64,000 nucleotides of DNA, from NCBI RefSeq assembly GCF_036241575.1, contig NZ_CP108455.1, positions 2,843,501 through 2,907,500 of the forward strand, written 5' to 3'. The notes beneath the pieces were generated by a model that saw only the letters and a program-made list of their open reading frames with translations, was not told where the DNA came from and made no database searches. The stretch's first letter is position 1. Every line of letters begins with the position of its first letter. The position numbers and the translations under genes were made by a program. Origin of the DNA: Streptomyces sp. NBC_01267 (GTDB lineage Bacteria; Actinomycetota; Actinomycetes; Streptomycetales; Streptomycetaceae). Positions 1 to 8,044 of this stretch are shown in pieces.

Positions 1-1696
1 GCTCCTCCAGGCCGGTGAGCTGGTCGAGCGGGTCGTACTCGCGCTTCTTCCGGGGCCGGTGCGGGGTGCCGAGCAGGGTCTGCAGCTCGTCCAGGAGCGC
101 CACGTCGTGCACGGAGAGCGCCTCCCGCTTGAGGGCGCGGGCCAGCTTGCGCACCTCGCCCTGGTTGAGCACCCGGCGGGCCCAGCGGCCCAGCCTGCGC
201 TCGTCGGCCATCGCGGCGAGCACCCCGCGCGGGGTCAGCTCGGGCCACCAGGCGTCCAGGAACTCCAGGAAGCTGTCCTCGTTCGACACGTCGTCGTCGA
301 AGGTGGAGCGCAGCTCGGCGGCCAGTTCGGGGTCCGTGTAGCGCCCGCGGCCGTTGGACTTCGCCCACAGCGCGTCGAGCACCAGCCGCCGGGCGCGCGG
401 GCGCAGCAGGTTGACGGGGGCAGTGCCGCCGAGGACGTTGTGGCGGATGCGCCGGAGCTCGTCGCCGTCCAGTTCGAGGCGCCCGCCGAAGGCGACGACG
501 CGCAGCCGGTCCGGAGTACCACCGCGTGTCCCGTCCTGGGACGACTCCTGATCCGAACCCTGATCCGACTTCTGATCCGACTTCTGATCCGACGGGGACT
601 CGCCGAAGGCCAGCTGCTCGCCCTCCTGGGCGCCGCCACGGCTCCTGCCCCGGGCCGGGCGGCCCGAGCTGCCCTCCAGGGCCCCACGGGCCGCTCTGCG
701 CAGCACCTGGAGCATCCGGGAGGAGCCCTTGATGCGGGCGACGGCCGGCTCGTCGTACGCCGTCGCCTCCGCGCCGTCCACCAGCGAGCCGACCGCCCGG
801 ATCGCGACCTGTCCCTCCTCGCCGAGCGAGGGCAGCACGCCCTCGGTGTACGCCACGAGCAGCGGCGTCGGCGAGACGATCAGGATGCCGCCCGCGTACC
901 GGCGGCGGTCCTGGTAGAGCAGGTACGCGGCCCGGTGCAGCGCGACGGCCGTCTTGCCGGTGCCGGGCCCGCCCGACACCTCGGTGACCGACGCGGCGGG
1001 CGCCCGGATCACCAGGTCCTGTTCGGCCTGGATGGACGAGACGATGTCCCGCATGGTGTGGCTGCGGGCCTGCCCGAGGGCGGCCATCAGCGCGCCGTCC
1101 CCGACGACGGCCAGTTCCGTGCCGCCCAGGGCCGCGGTCAGCTCGGGGCGCATCAGGTCGTCCTCGACGCCGAGGACCTTGCGGCCCTTGGACCGGATCA
1201 CCCTGCGGCGCACCACCCGGCCCGGGTCGACGGGCGTCGAGCGGTAGAAGGGCGCCGCCGCGGGGGCCCGCCAGTCGATGACCAGCGGGGAGTAGTCGGA
1301 GTCCAGCACGCCGATCCGGCCGATGTGCAGGGTCTCCGCGATGTCGGCGGTGTTGTCGGGCCGTACGGCGTCCTCGGCGGGCTCCACGGCGGTGTACGCG
1401 CCGTCCGGGCCCTTCTTGCCGTCCTTGCCCAGGAGCAGGTCGACGCGGCCGAAGAGGAAGTCCTCGAACTCGTTGTTGAGGCGGTTGAGGTGGATGCCCG
1501 CCCGGAAGACCTGGGCGTCCCGCTCGGCGAGCGCACCGGGCGTACCGACCTGGCCGCGCTGGGCGGCGTCGTTCATGAGGAATTCAGCCTCGTGGATCTT
1601 CTCCTCAAGGCGGCGGTACACCTGGTCCAGGTGCTCCTGCTCGATCGCGATCTCGCGGTCTCTGACCGAGTCGACAGCGGCATCCTGCGCGGCCAC
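1..1696 (-). CDS. HelD/HelR-like UvrD-family RNA polymerase-remodelling ATPase, 3' end outside window
   Basis: About 565 N-terminal residues are present; the C-terminal ATPase part lies beyond base 1. Start is a GTG preceded by AAGAAGGGGG. The N-terminus is a long charged coiled-coil region (IAIEQEHLDQVYRRLEEKI), as in HelD secondary-channel arms. It is followed by a conserved IGRIGVLDSDYSPLVIDWRA block and a Walker A loop (SGGPGTGKTAVALH, near residue 240). HelD proteins use ATP to pry open RNA polymerase and release it from DNA or inhibitors; the actinobacterial relative HelR gives rifamycin tolerance. A low-complexity SDQ-repeat linker (bases about 548-595) sits between helicase subdomains. 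I cannot tell a housekeeping HelD from a rifamycin-tolerance HelR from sequence alone. Confidence 0.88.
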   Translation of the reverse strand, partial: MAAQDAAVDSVRDREIAIEQEHLDQVYRRLEEKIHEAEFLMNDAAQRGQVGTPGALAERDAQVFRAGIHLNRLNNEFEDFLFGRVDLLLGKDGKKGPDGAYTAVEPAEDAVRPDNTADIAETLHIGRIGVLDSDYSPLVIDWRAPAAAPFYRSTPVDPGRVVRRRVIRSKGRKVLGVEDDLMRPELTAALGGTELAVVGDGALMAALGQARSHTMRDIVSSIQAEQDLVIRAPAASVTEVSGGPGTGKTAVALHRAAYLLYQDRRRYAGGILIVSPTPLLVAYTEGVLPSLGEEGQVAIRAVGSLVDGAEATAYDEPAVARIKGSSRMLQVLRRAARGALEGSSGRPARGRSRGGAQEGEQLAFGESPSDQKSDQKSDQGSDQESSQDGTRGGTPDRLRVVAFGGRLELDGDELRRIRHNVLGGTAPVNLLRPRARRLVLDALWAKSNGRGRYTDPELAAELRSTFDDDVSNEDSFLEFLDAWWPELTPRGVLAAMADERRLGRWARRVLNQGEVRKLARALKREALSVHDVALLDELQTLLGTPHRPRKKREYDPLDQLTGLEE

Positions 1697-1845
1697 TGAG
1701 GCCCCCTTCTTGCATGCATTGGGCGACCGTCAACCCTATGCGAAGGCGGAGCTTATGTCAGGCGGCGTTCAGCGGGTGTTCAGGGGGGTTGGGGAGAGCC
1801 CCCTGAAGTCCGCGGGGCAGGGAGCCGCCGGAGCACCCCGGAAGT

Positions 1846-1915
1846 CCGCCGCGGAGGGGTGGCCGCGGCGAGCGGGCCCCGGGCCCCCTCGGCAGCGGGC
1901 CCCCCTCCGCGGCGG
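1846..1915 (-). terminator. Large G+C-rich hairpin after the CGNR gene
   Basis: Perfect 14-bp inverted repeat (CCGCCGCGGAGGGG at 1846-1859, complement at 1902-1915) with a 42-nt loop that is itself GC-palindromic. It lies 15 bp past the CGNR stop and upstream of the HelD-like gene. There is no T-run, so it is a streptomycete-style stem terminator or an mRNA 3' stabiliser. Confidence 0.55.
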
Positions 1916-1929
1916 GCCACCGGCGAACC

Positions 1930-2511
1930 TCAGGTGCGGGCCGCGACGGCCGCCCTGCGCCGGTGTCTGGCGACCCGCTCCCGGTTGCCGCAGACCTCGC
2001 TGGAGCACCAGCGGCGGCGGTGCCCCCGTGAGGTGTCCAGATAGAGCCGACGGCAGTTGTCGCCCTCGCACTGGCGCAGCAGGGCGCGGGCCGCGGGGTC
2101 GGTGAGCAGGTCGACGGCGTCGCGGGCGACGACGGCCAGCAGGGCGGCCGGACCGGGAACCGCGGCCAGCTCCCCGACGAGCCTGCCACCCGCGCCGCGC
2201 ACGGCCCGCAGGACCGGAGGCGCGACCGCCGCGCGGGCGTTGACCTCGGCCAGGGCTCTCTCCGCCACGCGTCCGCCAACCTCGGCCCGTATCAACTCCG
2301 CGATGTGGCAGCGGAGTTCGATGAAAGCGGCCACCCAGTCGGCGTCCGGCACCGGCAGCGGCGTACCGGCCGGGACCAGCCCGGAACCGGTGAGCCAGGC
2401 GGCCAGTCGCCGCCCGCAGTCGAGTTGTTCGACGGCTTCCGACTCCGTCGCCAACAGGTCCAGGCAGATGCGCCCTGAATCGAACCGCAACTCGTACGCG
2501 TGCGTACCCAT
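1930..2511 (-). CDS. CGNR zinc-finger domain protein (ABATE-type putative regulator)
   Basis: 193 aa. The N-terminal domain (FDSGRICLDLLATE near residues 9-22) matches the stress-induced ABATE domain family. The C-terminus holds the CGNR zinc finger: Cys148 and Cys153 (CEGDNC), then RWCSSEVCGNR with CGNR at 174-177, and an Arg-rich tail. CGNR proteins are thought to be DNA-binding regulators, often of detoxification genes; the target is unknown. Start is the ATG that leaves a typical length. A longer frame upstream overlaps the next gene and is rejected. It lies 53 bp downstream of the GNAT gene, so the two may be co-transcribed. Confidence 0.86.
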   Translation of the reverse strand: MGTHAYELRFDSGRICLDLLATESEAVEQLDCGRRLAAWLTGSGLVPAGTPLPVPDADWVAAFIELRCHIAELIRAEVGGRVAERALAEVNARAAVAPPVLRAVRGAGGRLVGELAAVPGPAALLAVVARDAVDLLTDPAARALLRQCEGDNCRRLYLDTSRGHRRRWCSSEVCGNRERVARHRRRAAVAART

Positions 2512-2564
2512 ACCCCTTACAGTGCCCGGCCGCACGCCGCCCCGTAACCCCCTGTCGGCCGCGC

Positions 2565-3104
2565 TCAGTTCCCGTCGTGCAGGATCCGCTGGAAGAGCCG
2601 GTGGTCGCGCCACTCGCCGTTGATGTGCAGATAGCGAGGGGCGACACCGTACGGCTCGAAGCCGCACCTGGTGAGGACCCGCTGCGAGGCCACGTTGTCG
2701 AGCAGCGTTCCGGCCTCGACGCGGTGCAGCCCGAGCTCGTCCCGCGCGACCCGGCACATCTCCTCCACGGCGCCGGACGCGACACCGCGGCCCGTGCAGC
2801 CGGCGTCCACCCAGTAGCCGAGGGTGGCACTGCGGAACGGTCCGAGGGCGATGCTGTTGAGCGTGATGGTGCCCACGAGGCGCCCGCTCGTGGTCTCCTC
2901 CATCACCCACGGCAGCACCCGCCCGGCGTCCCGGTCGGCCAGCGTGCTCCGCAGCCGGTCCAGCTGGCCCGCACCCGTGAAGAAGGACTCTGGCCTGTCC
3001 GGCTCCCAGGGCCGCAGATGTTCGCGGTTGCGGCGGTAGGCGGCGGCGAGCGGCTCGGCGTCGGACAGCGCGGCCGAGCGCAGGAGTATGCCGTCGATCA
3101 TCAT
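2565..3104 (-). CDS. GNAT-family N-acetyltransferase (RimJ/RimL type)
   Basis: 179 aa, a complete RimJ/RimL-like GNAT domain. Visible motifs are LGYWVDAGCTGRGVASGAV, containing the acetyl-CoA pyrophosphate loop, and the C-terminal NVASQRVLTRCGFEPYG motif that is standard in this family. It would acetylate an amine (protein N-terminus, small molecule or antibiotic); no substrate can be assigned. The start is one of two adjacent ATG codons; no strong ribosome site precedes them. The larger frame continuing upstream is a shadow of the HemD-like gene. It is followed by the CGNR gene on the same strand. Confidence 0.9.
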   Translation of the reverse strand: MMIDGILLRSAALSDAEPLAAAYRRNREHLRPWEPDRPESFFTGAGQLDRLRSTLADRDAGRVLPWVMEETTSGRLVGTITLNSIALGPFRSATLGYWVDAGCTGRGVASGAVEEMCRVARDELGLHRVEAGTLLDNVASQRVLTRCGFEPYGVAPRYLHINGEWRDHRLFQRILHDGN

Positions 3105-3211
3105 TTCTGCACGGTAACCCGGGGCCGGACGTACCGTGATCCGACGGCCGCTGAAACGGACCGTGCTGTCGGCCGCCCCGGAGCCCCCGGCCCCACGATG
3201 CGCGGACCGCC

Positions 3212-4348
3212 CTACCCCACGTGCGCCCCCGGCTCCAGCTCCAGCCGGTAGCCCCGTTTGACGACCGTCCGGATCAGCTCCGGCGAGCCGAGGGCCGTAC
3301 GCAGCCGGGTCATCGCCGTCTCCACGGCGTGTTCGTCGCGGCCCGCCCCGGGCAGCGCCGTCAGCAGCTCCGCGCGGGACACCACCCGGCCCGGCCGGCG
3401 GGCGAGCGTACGCAGCAGGGCCATGCCCGCCGGGGACACCGGGCGCAGGGTGTCGTCCACCAGGACCGCCTGGCCACGGATCTGGACCCGATGGCCCGCC
3501 ACGGGCAACACCGGTGCTCCGGCGGGGAGTTGCTCGCAGAGGAGCTGGACCATCGGGGCCAGCCTGAAGCGTTCCGGCTGGAGCGTGCCGACCCCCTCGG
3601 CCTGAAGGGGCCGCGCGGTGACCGGGCCCACGCAGAGGGCCAGGACGTCCCGGCCGAGCGCGGCCAGCAGTTCCGTACGCAGTCCCCGCACCTCCGCACG
3701 GGCCAGCAGCGAGACGGCCGCGGGCGCGCTGGTGAAGGTCAGGGCGTCGACGGAACGGGCGAGCGTGTCGTCCAGCAGACGGTCGAGCGGGCCGATGTCC
3801 TCGGGCGCCACCCACCGGTACACCGGTACGCCGACGACCTCGGCGCCCGCCGCCCGCAGCGCGTCCACGAACCCCGGCACCGGTTCGCCGTGCAGCTGGA
3901 TCGCGATCCGCCGGCCGTCGACGCCCTCGGCGAGCAGCCGGTCCAGCACCTCCGCCATCGACTCGGACGCGGGCGACCAGGTCTCGGTCAGTCCGGCGGC
4001 CCGGATCGCGCCCTTGACCTTGGGGCCGCGGGCGAGGATCTCCGTCCCGCGCAGCAGGTCGACGAGCGCCCCGGCGGGGCCCCAGCCGTCCGCGGCCTCG
4101 ATCCACCCGCGGAACCCGATGGCGGTGGTCGCGACGACGACATCGGGCGGATCGGCGGTCAACTCGGCGGTGGCCGACCGGAGTTCGCTGTCGTCGGCCA
4201 GCGGTACGGTGCGCAGCGCGGGCGCGTGCCGGACCGTAGCGCCACGCCGCTGGAGCAGCGCGACGAGCTCTTCGGCCCGCCGGGCGGCGGTCACGCCGAC
4301 GGTGAATCCGGCAAGGGGGCCGGGCCGGGGTGGTGCGGTGTCCTGCAT
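3212..4348 (-). CDS. Uroporphyrinogen-III synthase domain fused to a response-regulator-type winged helix
   Basis: 378 aa with two parts. Residues about 8-265 are a HemD fold (FTVGVTAARRAEELVALLQRRG at the start, VDALTFTSAPAAVSLL, ALCVGPVTARPLQ). HemD cyclises hydroxymethylbilane to uroporphyrinogen III in tetrapyrrole synthesis. Residues about 285-370 are an OmpR/PhoB-like winged helix (SPAGMALLRTLARRPGRVVS, then DEHAVETAMTRLRTALG and IRTVVKRGYRLE). This fused form is known in actinobacteria, usually beside a separate dedicated hemD elsewhere, and may be regulatory rather than the main heme enzyme. No other heme or nitrite genes are adjacent. It starts at an ATG and stands alone. Confidence 0.85.
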   Translation of the reverse strand: MQDTAPPRPGPLAGFTVGVTAARRAEELVALLQRRGATVRHAPALRTVPLADDSELRSATAELTADPPDVVVATTAIGFRGWIEAADGWGPAGALVDLLRGTEILARGPKVKGAIRAAGLTETWSPASESMAEVLDRLLAEGVDGRRIAIQLHGEPVPGFVDALRAAGAEVVGVPVYRWVAPEDIGPLDRLLDDTLARSVDALTFTSAPAAVSLLARAEVRGLRTELLAALGRDVLALCVGPVTARPLQAEGVGTLQPERFRLAPMVQLLCEQLPAGAPVLPVAGHRVQIRGQAVLVDDTLRPVSPAGMALLRTLARRPGRVVSRAELLTALPGAGRDEHAVETAMTRLRTALGSPELIRTVVKRGYRLELEPGAHVG

Positions 4349-4441
4349 GGTCGGCGAGTCTCCCAGGAACGCGTGACGGGTGCGGCCCGACAGTAATTCC
4401 TGAGTAATTCCTGGGTGTTACGCCCGCGTGTCACCCGGTTC

Positions 4442-4507
4442 CGCAGGGGGAGCCGCGCCCGCGAACCCCCTGCGTGGCGGGAGCCGCGCCCCGGAACCCC
4501 CTGCGTG
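4442..4507. repeat. 31-bp-period direct repeat that also forms hairpins
   Basis: Two 27-bp copies at 4450-4476 and 4481-4507 differ at only two bases. CGCAGGGGG at 4442-4450 pairs with CCCCCTGCG at 4466-4474, giving a stem-loop just beyond the stop of the acyltransferase gene. It probably ends the minus-strand glycan operon. The duplication suggests that a terminator hairpin was copied in tandem. Confidence 0.55.
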
Positions 4508-4517
4508 CCGACGGGAT

Positions 4518-5816
4518 CTACGCCCGTGTCTCCCCCGGCGCCGCCCGCCGCCCGCCCGGCCACCGTCCGGTGCGCCGGTCCGCGCGCCCCGCGCCGTCGG
4601 GCCAGAGCCGGGGTCGGCGCCCGGCCGCCAGGTCCTCGATCCAGCCCACCGCCAGCACCGTCAGGCCGATCAGCGGCCAGACCGCCACGAACATCCAGAC
4701 GTTGTACGTCGTGGTCAGCAGGGTGTCGAACCGGTCCTCGACGAACGGGATGTTGTACAGCTGGTCGATCAGCGGCACGGTGGCCATGATCAGCGCGTTG
4801 TGCCAGAGGTAGACGGTCACCGCGCGGTTGTTGGTCAGCGTGATCACCCGGTCGAACTTCGCCAGTCCGGCGGGCAGTTGATGCCAGGAGGGCGAGTACG
4901 CGAGGAGCAGCGCGCAGGCGCCCAGCGACCAGGTGGCCTGCGCGAGCGGGATGTCGTTGAGGTCCCAGCCGTCCGGGCCGAGGTGGCCGGACGCCCACCA
5001 GAGGCCGAAGCCCATCACCGGGACCGCACAGGACACCAGGAAGTACCGCGGGACCTTCCGGAGCAGTCCGTCCTGGTGGGCGAAGCCCAGGATCCAGCAG
5101 GAGCCGTAGACCGCGAAGTCCGTGAGCGCCAGGCCGAATTCGCCGGGGACCGTCACCAGTCCGGTACCCACCACCGCGGTCAGCGCGAGAGGCGCGAACA
5201 GCGTCGGCCACGGGAGCCTGCGGAACGCCTTGAGCAGCAGCGGCGAGAGCAGTACGAACCAGAGGTAGGCGCGCAGGTACCAGAGCGGCCCCACCGCCTG
5301 GTCCGGCCAGCTCTGTTCCAGCCAGCCGGACGCGGAGCCGAGCGAGTCCGGGTACGGCGGGGCGCCGACCGGTACGACGTAGAGGAGCACCTTCGTGACG
5401 GAGGGCCGCCACCCGGCGTACACCATCATCCCGACCATCAGCGCGCCGAACGCCCACATCGGCGGCAGCAGCCGGCGGACCCGGCCACGGATGACGCCCC
5501 ACGCGGGGCGGGCCAGTGAGCGGGCCATGAGCGAGCCGGCGAGCGCGAACATCACGCCCATGGACGGGAAGACGACGGACAGCCAGGCCCAGCCGAAGAG
5601 GTGGTAGAAGACCACCCGGACCAGGGCCGTGGTGCGCAGCAGGTCGAGATAACGGTCGCGGCCCGGCGGACGGGTCGGAGGGCGGTTCGGAGCGGGCGGA
5701 CCCGGCGGGGCCGGGGTGGCTGCTGGGGTGGTGGCTGCGGTAGTGGCCCCGGCGCCGTCCGGAGAAGCGCCCGGCGTCGTGCCCGGCGTGATGCCCGGCG
5801 TGGTGGTGGCGGTCAT
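4518..5816 (-). CDS. Acyltransferase-3 family integral membrane protein
   Basis: 432 aa. After a Thr/Pro-rich cytoplasmic leader (residues 1-55), the sequence begins the acyltransferase-3 core with RDRYLDLLRTTALVRVVFYH and continues with about ten hydrophobic segments. Family members move acyl groups onto sugars or lipids from the cytoplasmic face. Its ATG overlaps the TGA of the deacetylase/glycosyltransferase gene (ATGA), so translation is very likely coupled. By context it may add O-acyl groups to the glycan made by that enzyme, as IcaC/WcfX-type acyltransferases do in other PNAG systems. That role is inferred. Confidence 0.88.
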   Translation of the reverse strand: MTATTTPGITPGTTPGASPDGAGATTAATTPAATPAPPGPPAPNRPPTRPPGRDRYLDLLRTTALVRVVFYHLFGWAWLSVVFPSMGVMFALAGSLMARSLARPAWGVIRGRVRRLLPPMWAFGALMVGMMVYAGWRPSVTKVLLYVVPVGAPPYPDSLGSASGWLEQSWPDQAVGPLWYLRAYLWFVLLSPLLLKAFRRLPWPTLFAPLALTAVVGTGLVTVPGEFGLALTDFAVYGSCWILGFAHQDGLLRKVPRYFLVSCAVPVMGFGLWWASGHLGPDGWDLNDIPLAQATWSLGACALLLAYSPSWHQLPAGLAKFDRVITLTNNRAVTVYLWHNALIMATVPLIDQLYNIPFVEDRFDTLLTTTYNVWMFVAVWPLIGLTVLAVGWIEDLAAGRRPRLWPDGAGRADRRTGRWPGGRRAAPGETRA

Positions 5817-8041
5817 CGGACGGGCCTCCGGTCGTCGTTGCTGTCGCTGCGGCCACTTCGGTCGCCGCCGTCACCATCGTCGCCGCTGTCACAGGCCTCC
5901 CCGACCCGCTGCCCACCGCGGCGGCGCGGGGCGGGCACGGCTCCCGGCGCCTCGACCACCCCCGTACGGCGAAGTTTCTGCCAGCGCAGCCGTCCCCCGG
6001 TGAGCGCCGTGATCCAGGACTGCAGCAGCACGGTGTACATCAGCTGCCGGTAGAGGATCTGCTGGAGCGGGAGCGACACCAGGTGGCGCAGCCGTTCCCG
6101 GTCCAGCCGGAAGGCGTACGCGGCGCACCCGCCCTGGAGGGCGAGCACCGCGAACCAGGCGAGGACGGTCTTCTGGGTCGGCCCGAAGATCAGCCCGTAC
6201 AGCAGGAAGACATCGATGAGCGGGGCCAGCAGCGGCGCCAGGACCATGAAGAGGGCCACCAGCGGCAGCCCGACCCGGCCGAACCGTCCCGACGGGCCGC
6301 GCTCGACGAAGGCGCGGCGGTGCTTCCAGATCGCCTGCATCGTCCCGTACGACCAGCGGTAGCGCTGTGACCAGAGCTGCTGCACGGTCGCGGGCGCCTC
6401 GGTCCAGGCGCGGGCGTTCTCCGCGTAGACCACGCGCCAGCCACCGCGGTGCAGGGCCATCGTGACGTCGGTGTCCTCGGCGAGGGTGTCGTCGCTCATC
6501 CCGCCGACGGCGGCCAGCGCCTCGCGGCGGAAGGCACCGACGGCGCCGGGGATCGTGGGCATGCAGCGCAGTACGTCGTACATGCGGCGGTCGAGGTTGA
6601 AGCCCATCACGTACTCGATGTGCTGCCAGGCGCCGATGAGGCTGTCCTTGTTGCCGACCTTGGCGTTGCCCGCGACCGCGCCGACCCGTGGGTCCCCGAA
6701 GGGCTGCACCAGTTCGCCGACGGTGGACGGTTCGAAGACGGTGTCGCCGTCCATCATCACGACGAGTTCGTACCGGGCGTGCGCGATACCGGTGTCGAGG
6801 GCGGCCGGCTTGCCGGAATTGCGCTGGCGCACCACCCGCACACCGGGCAGCCGCATCGCCTCGACCAGGTCAGCGGTGCCGTCCGTCGAGCCGTCGTCGA
6901 TGACGATGACCTCCACCGGGTGCTCGCTCGCCATCAGCGAACGGACGGTGTTGGCGATGCATTCCCGCTCGTTGTACGCCGGTACGAGGACGGAGACCGG
7001 TTCGGTGACCGGTGGCCCCCAGCGGAAGTCCGGGGCGCGCACCCGGCGGGCGTGTACGAAGGACAGCACCAGCATCAGTCCGAAGCGGGCGAAGACCAGG
7101 ACGCCGACCACGGCGAGGCAGACGATCAGCACCCCGGTGGCGTCGTCGGAGAGACCGACGGCGAAGACGAACGCCTTGCCGCGCCACAGCTCGGGCCCGC
7201 TGACCGGGGTCTGCGCGGACGGTGCGCCCAGCGCGTCGGTGAGGCTGGCGAACTCGTAGCCCCGGTGCTGGAGTTCGGGCAGGTAGCGGCCGAGCGCGGC
7301 GACGGTCTGCGCCCGGTTCCCGCCCGAGTCGTGCATGAGCACGATCGCGCCCCTGCCGCCCACGGGCGTGGCGTTGCGCAGGATCGTGGGGACGCCGGGC
7401 CGCTGCCAGTCCTCGCTGTCGACGGAGTCGAGCACGGTGATGTAGCCACGGCTGCCGATGTACTTCACGACCGGCCAGTTCTTGTCGTCGAGCGCGTCCG
7501 CGAACGACGAGTAGGGCGGCCGGAAGAGCGAGGAGCGGATACCGGCCGCGCCCGCGAGGGCAAGCTGTGTCTGGGAGAGCTCCCAGTCGATCCGGGTCCT
7601 GGACTGGTACGAGAGGTCGGGGTGGTTGAAGGTGTGCACGCCCACCTCGTGCCCCTCGTCGACCATGCGTCTGACCAGGCCGGGATAGCGGGAGGCCATG
7701 GTGCCGGTGACGAAGAAGACCGCGTGGGCGTGGTACTTCTTCAGCTCGTCGAGGACCTTCGGGGTCCACTCGGGGTCGGGTCCGTCGTCGAAGGTCAGGA
7801 CGATCTTGTGGTCCGGGATCCGCAGGCTGGTGGGCCCGCCCGGGGCGCGGGCGTCGATGACCGGCCCGCCGCCGAGGATGCGCCCGGGGACCTGGTCGGT
7901 CGCGGCCGGGGGGCGGACCCGGTGGTCGGCGACGATCTCGCTGTGCACGTAGCCGCGTACGACCAGCATGCCGAAGAGCGCGACGAGCAGCAGCAGCGGC
8001 AGGAGATAGCGCATGGGCACCCTGCGCCGGACGGTTCTCAT
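5813..8041 (-). CDS. matB: Bifunctional polysaccharide deacetylase / family 2 glycosyltransferase (MatB-like)
   Basis: 742 aa. A transmembrane anchor (about residues 12-30) precedes a NodB deacetylase domain with the metal motif TFDDGP (83-88), then HTFNHP, RPPY and LMHD. A second membrane segment follows (about 295-325). The processive GT2 domain carries IDDGS, MMDGDT, AEDTDV and QRYRW, and several C-terminal membrane spans end the protein. This order, PgaB-like and PgaC-like activities in one chain, is that of Streptomyces MatB. MatB makes an extracellular beta-1,6-GlcNAc (PNAG-like) glycan that glues hyphae into pellets. It sits between a membrane partner and an acyltransferase, with a 3-bp gap before and a 4-bp overlap after. 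Confidence 0.92.
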   Translation of the reverse strand: MRTVRRRVPMRYLLPLLLLVALFGMLVVRGYVHSEIVADHRVRPPAATDQVPGRILGGGPVIDARAPGGPTSLRIPDHKIVLTFDDGPDPEWTPKVLDELKKYHAHAVFFVTGTMASRYPGLVRRMVDEGHEVGVHTFNHPDLSYQSRTRIDWELSQTQLALAGAAGIRSSLFRPPYSSFADALDDKNWPVVKYIGSRGYITVLDSVDSEDWQRPGVPTILRNATPVGGRGAIVLMHDSGGNRAQTVAALGRYLPELQHRGYEFASLTDALGAPSAQTPVSGPELWRGKAFVFAVGLSDDATGVLIVCLAVVGVLVFARFGLMLVLSFVHARRVRAPDFRWGPPVTEPVSVLVPAYNERECIANTVRSLMASEHPVEVIVIDDGSTDGTADLVEAMRLPGVRVVRQRNSGKPAALDTGIAHARYELVVMMDGDTVFEPSTVGELVQPFGDPRVGAVAGNAKVGNKDSLIGAWQHIEYVMGFNLDRRMYDVLRCMPTIPGAVGAFRREALAAVGGMSDDTLAEDTDVTMALHRGGWRVVYAENARAWTEAPATVQQLWSQRYRWSYGTMQAIWKHRRAFVERGPSGRFGRVGLPLVALFMVLAPLLAPLIDVFLLYGLIFGPTQKTVLAWFAVLALQGGCAAYAFRLDRERLRHLVSLPLQQILYRQLMYTVLLQSWITALTGGRLRWQKLRRTGVVEAPGAVPAPRRRGGQRVGEACDSGDDGDGGDRSGRSDSNDDRRPVR

Positions 8042-8044
8042 CTT

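Noticed and set aside
59..1699. Long plus-strand open frame opposite the HelD-like gene
   Set aside because: Mirror frame typical of high-G+C coding DNA; the minus strand gives a recognisable protein with correct motifs.
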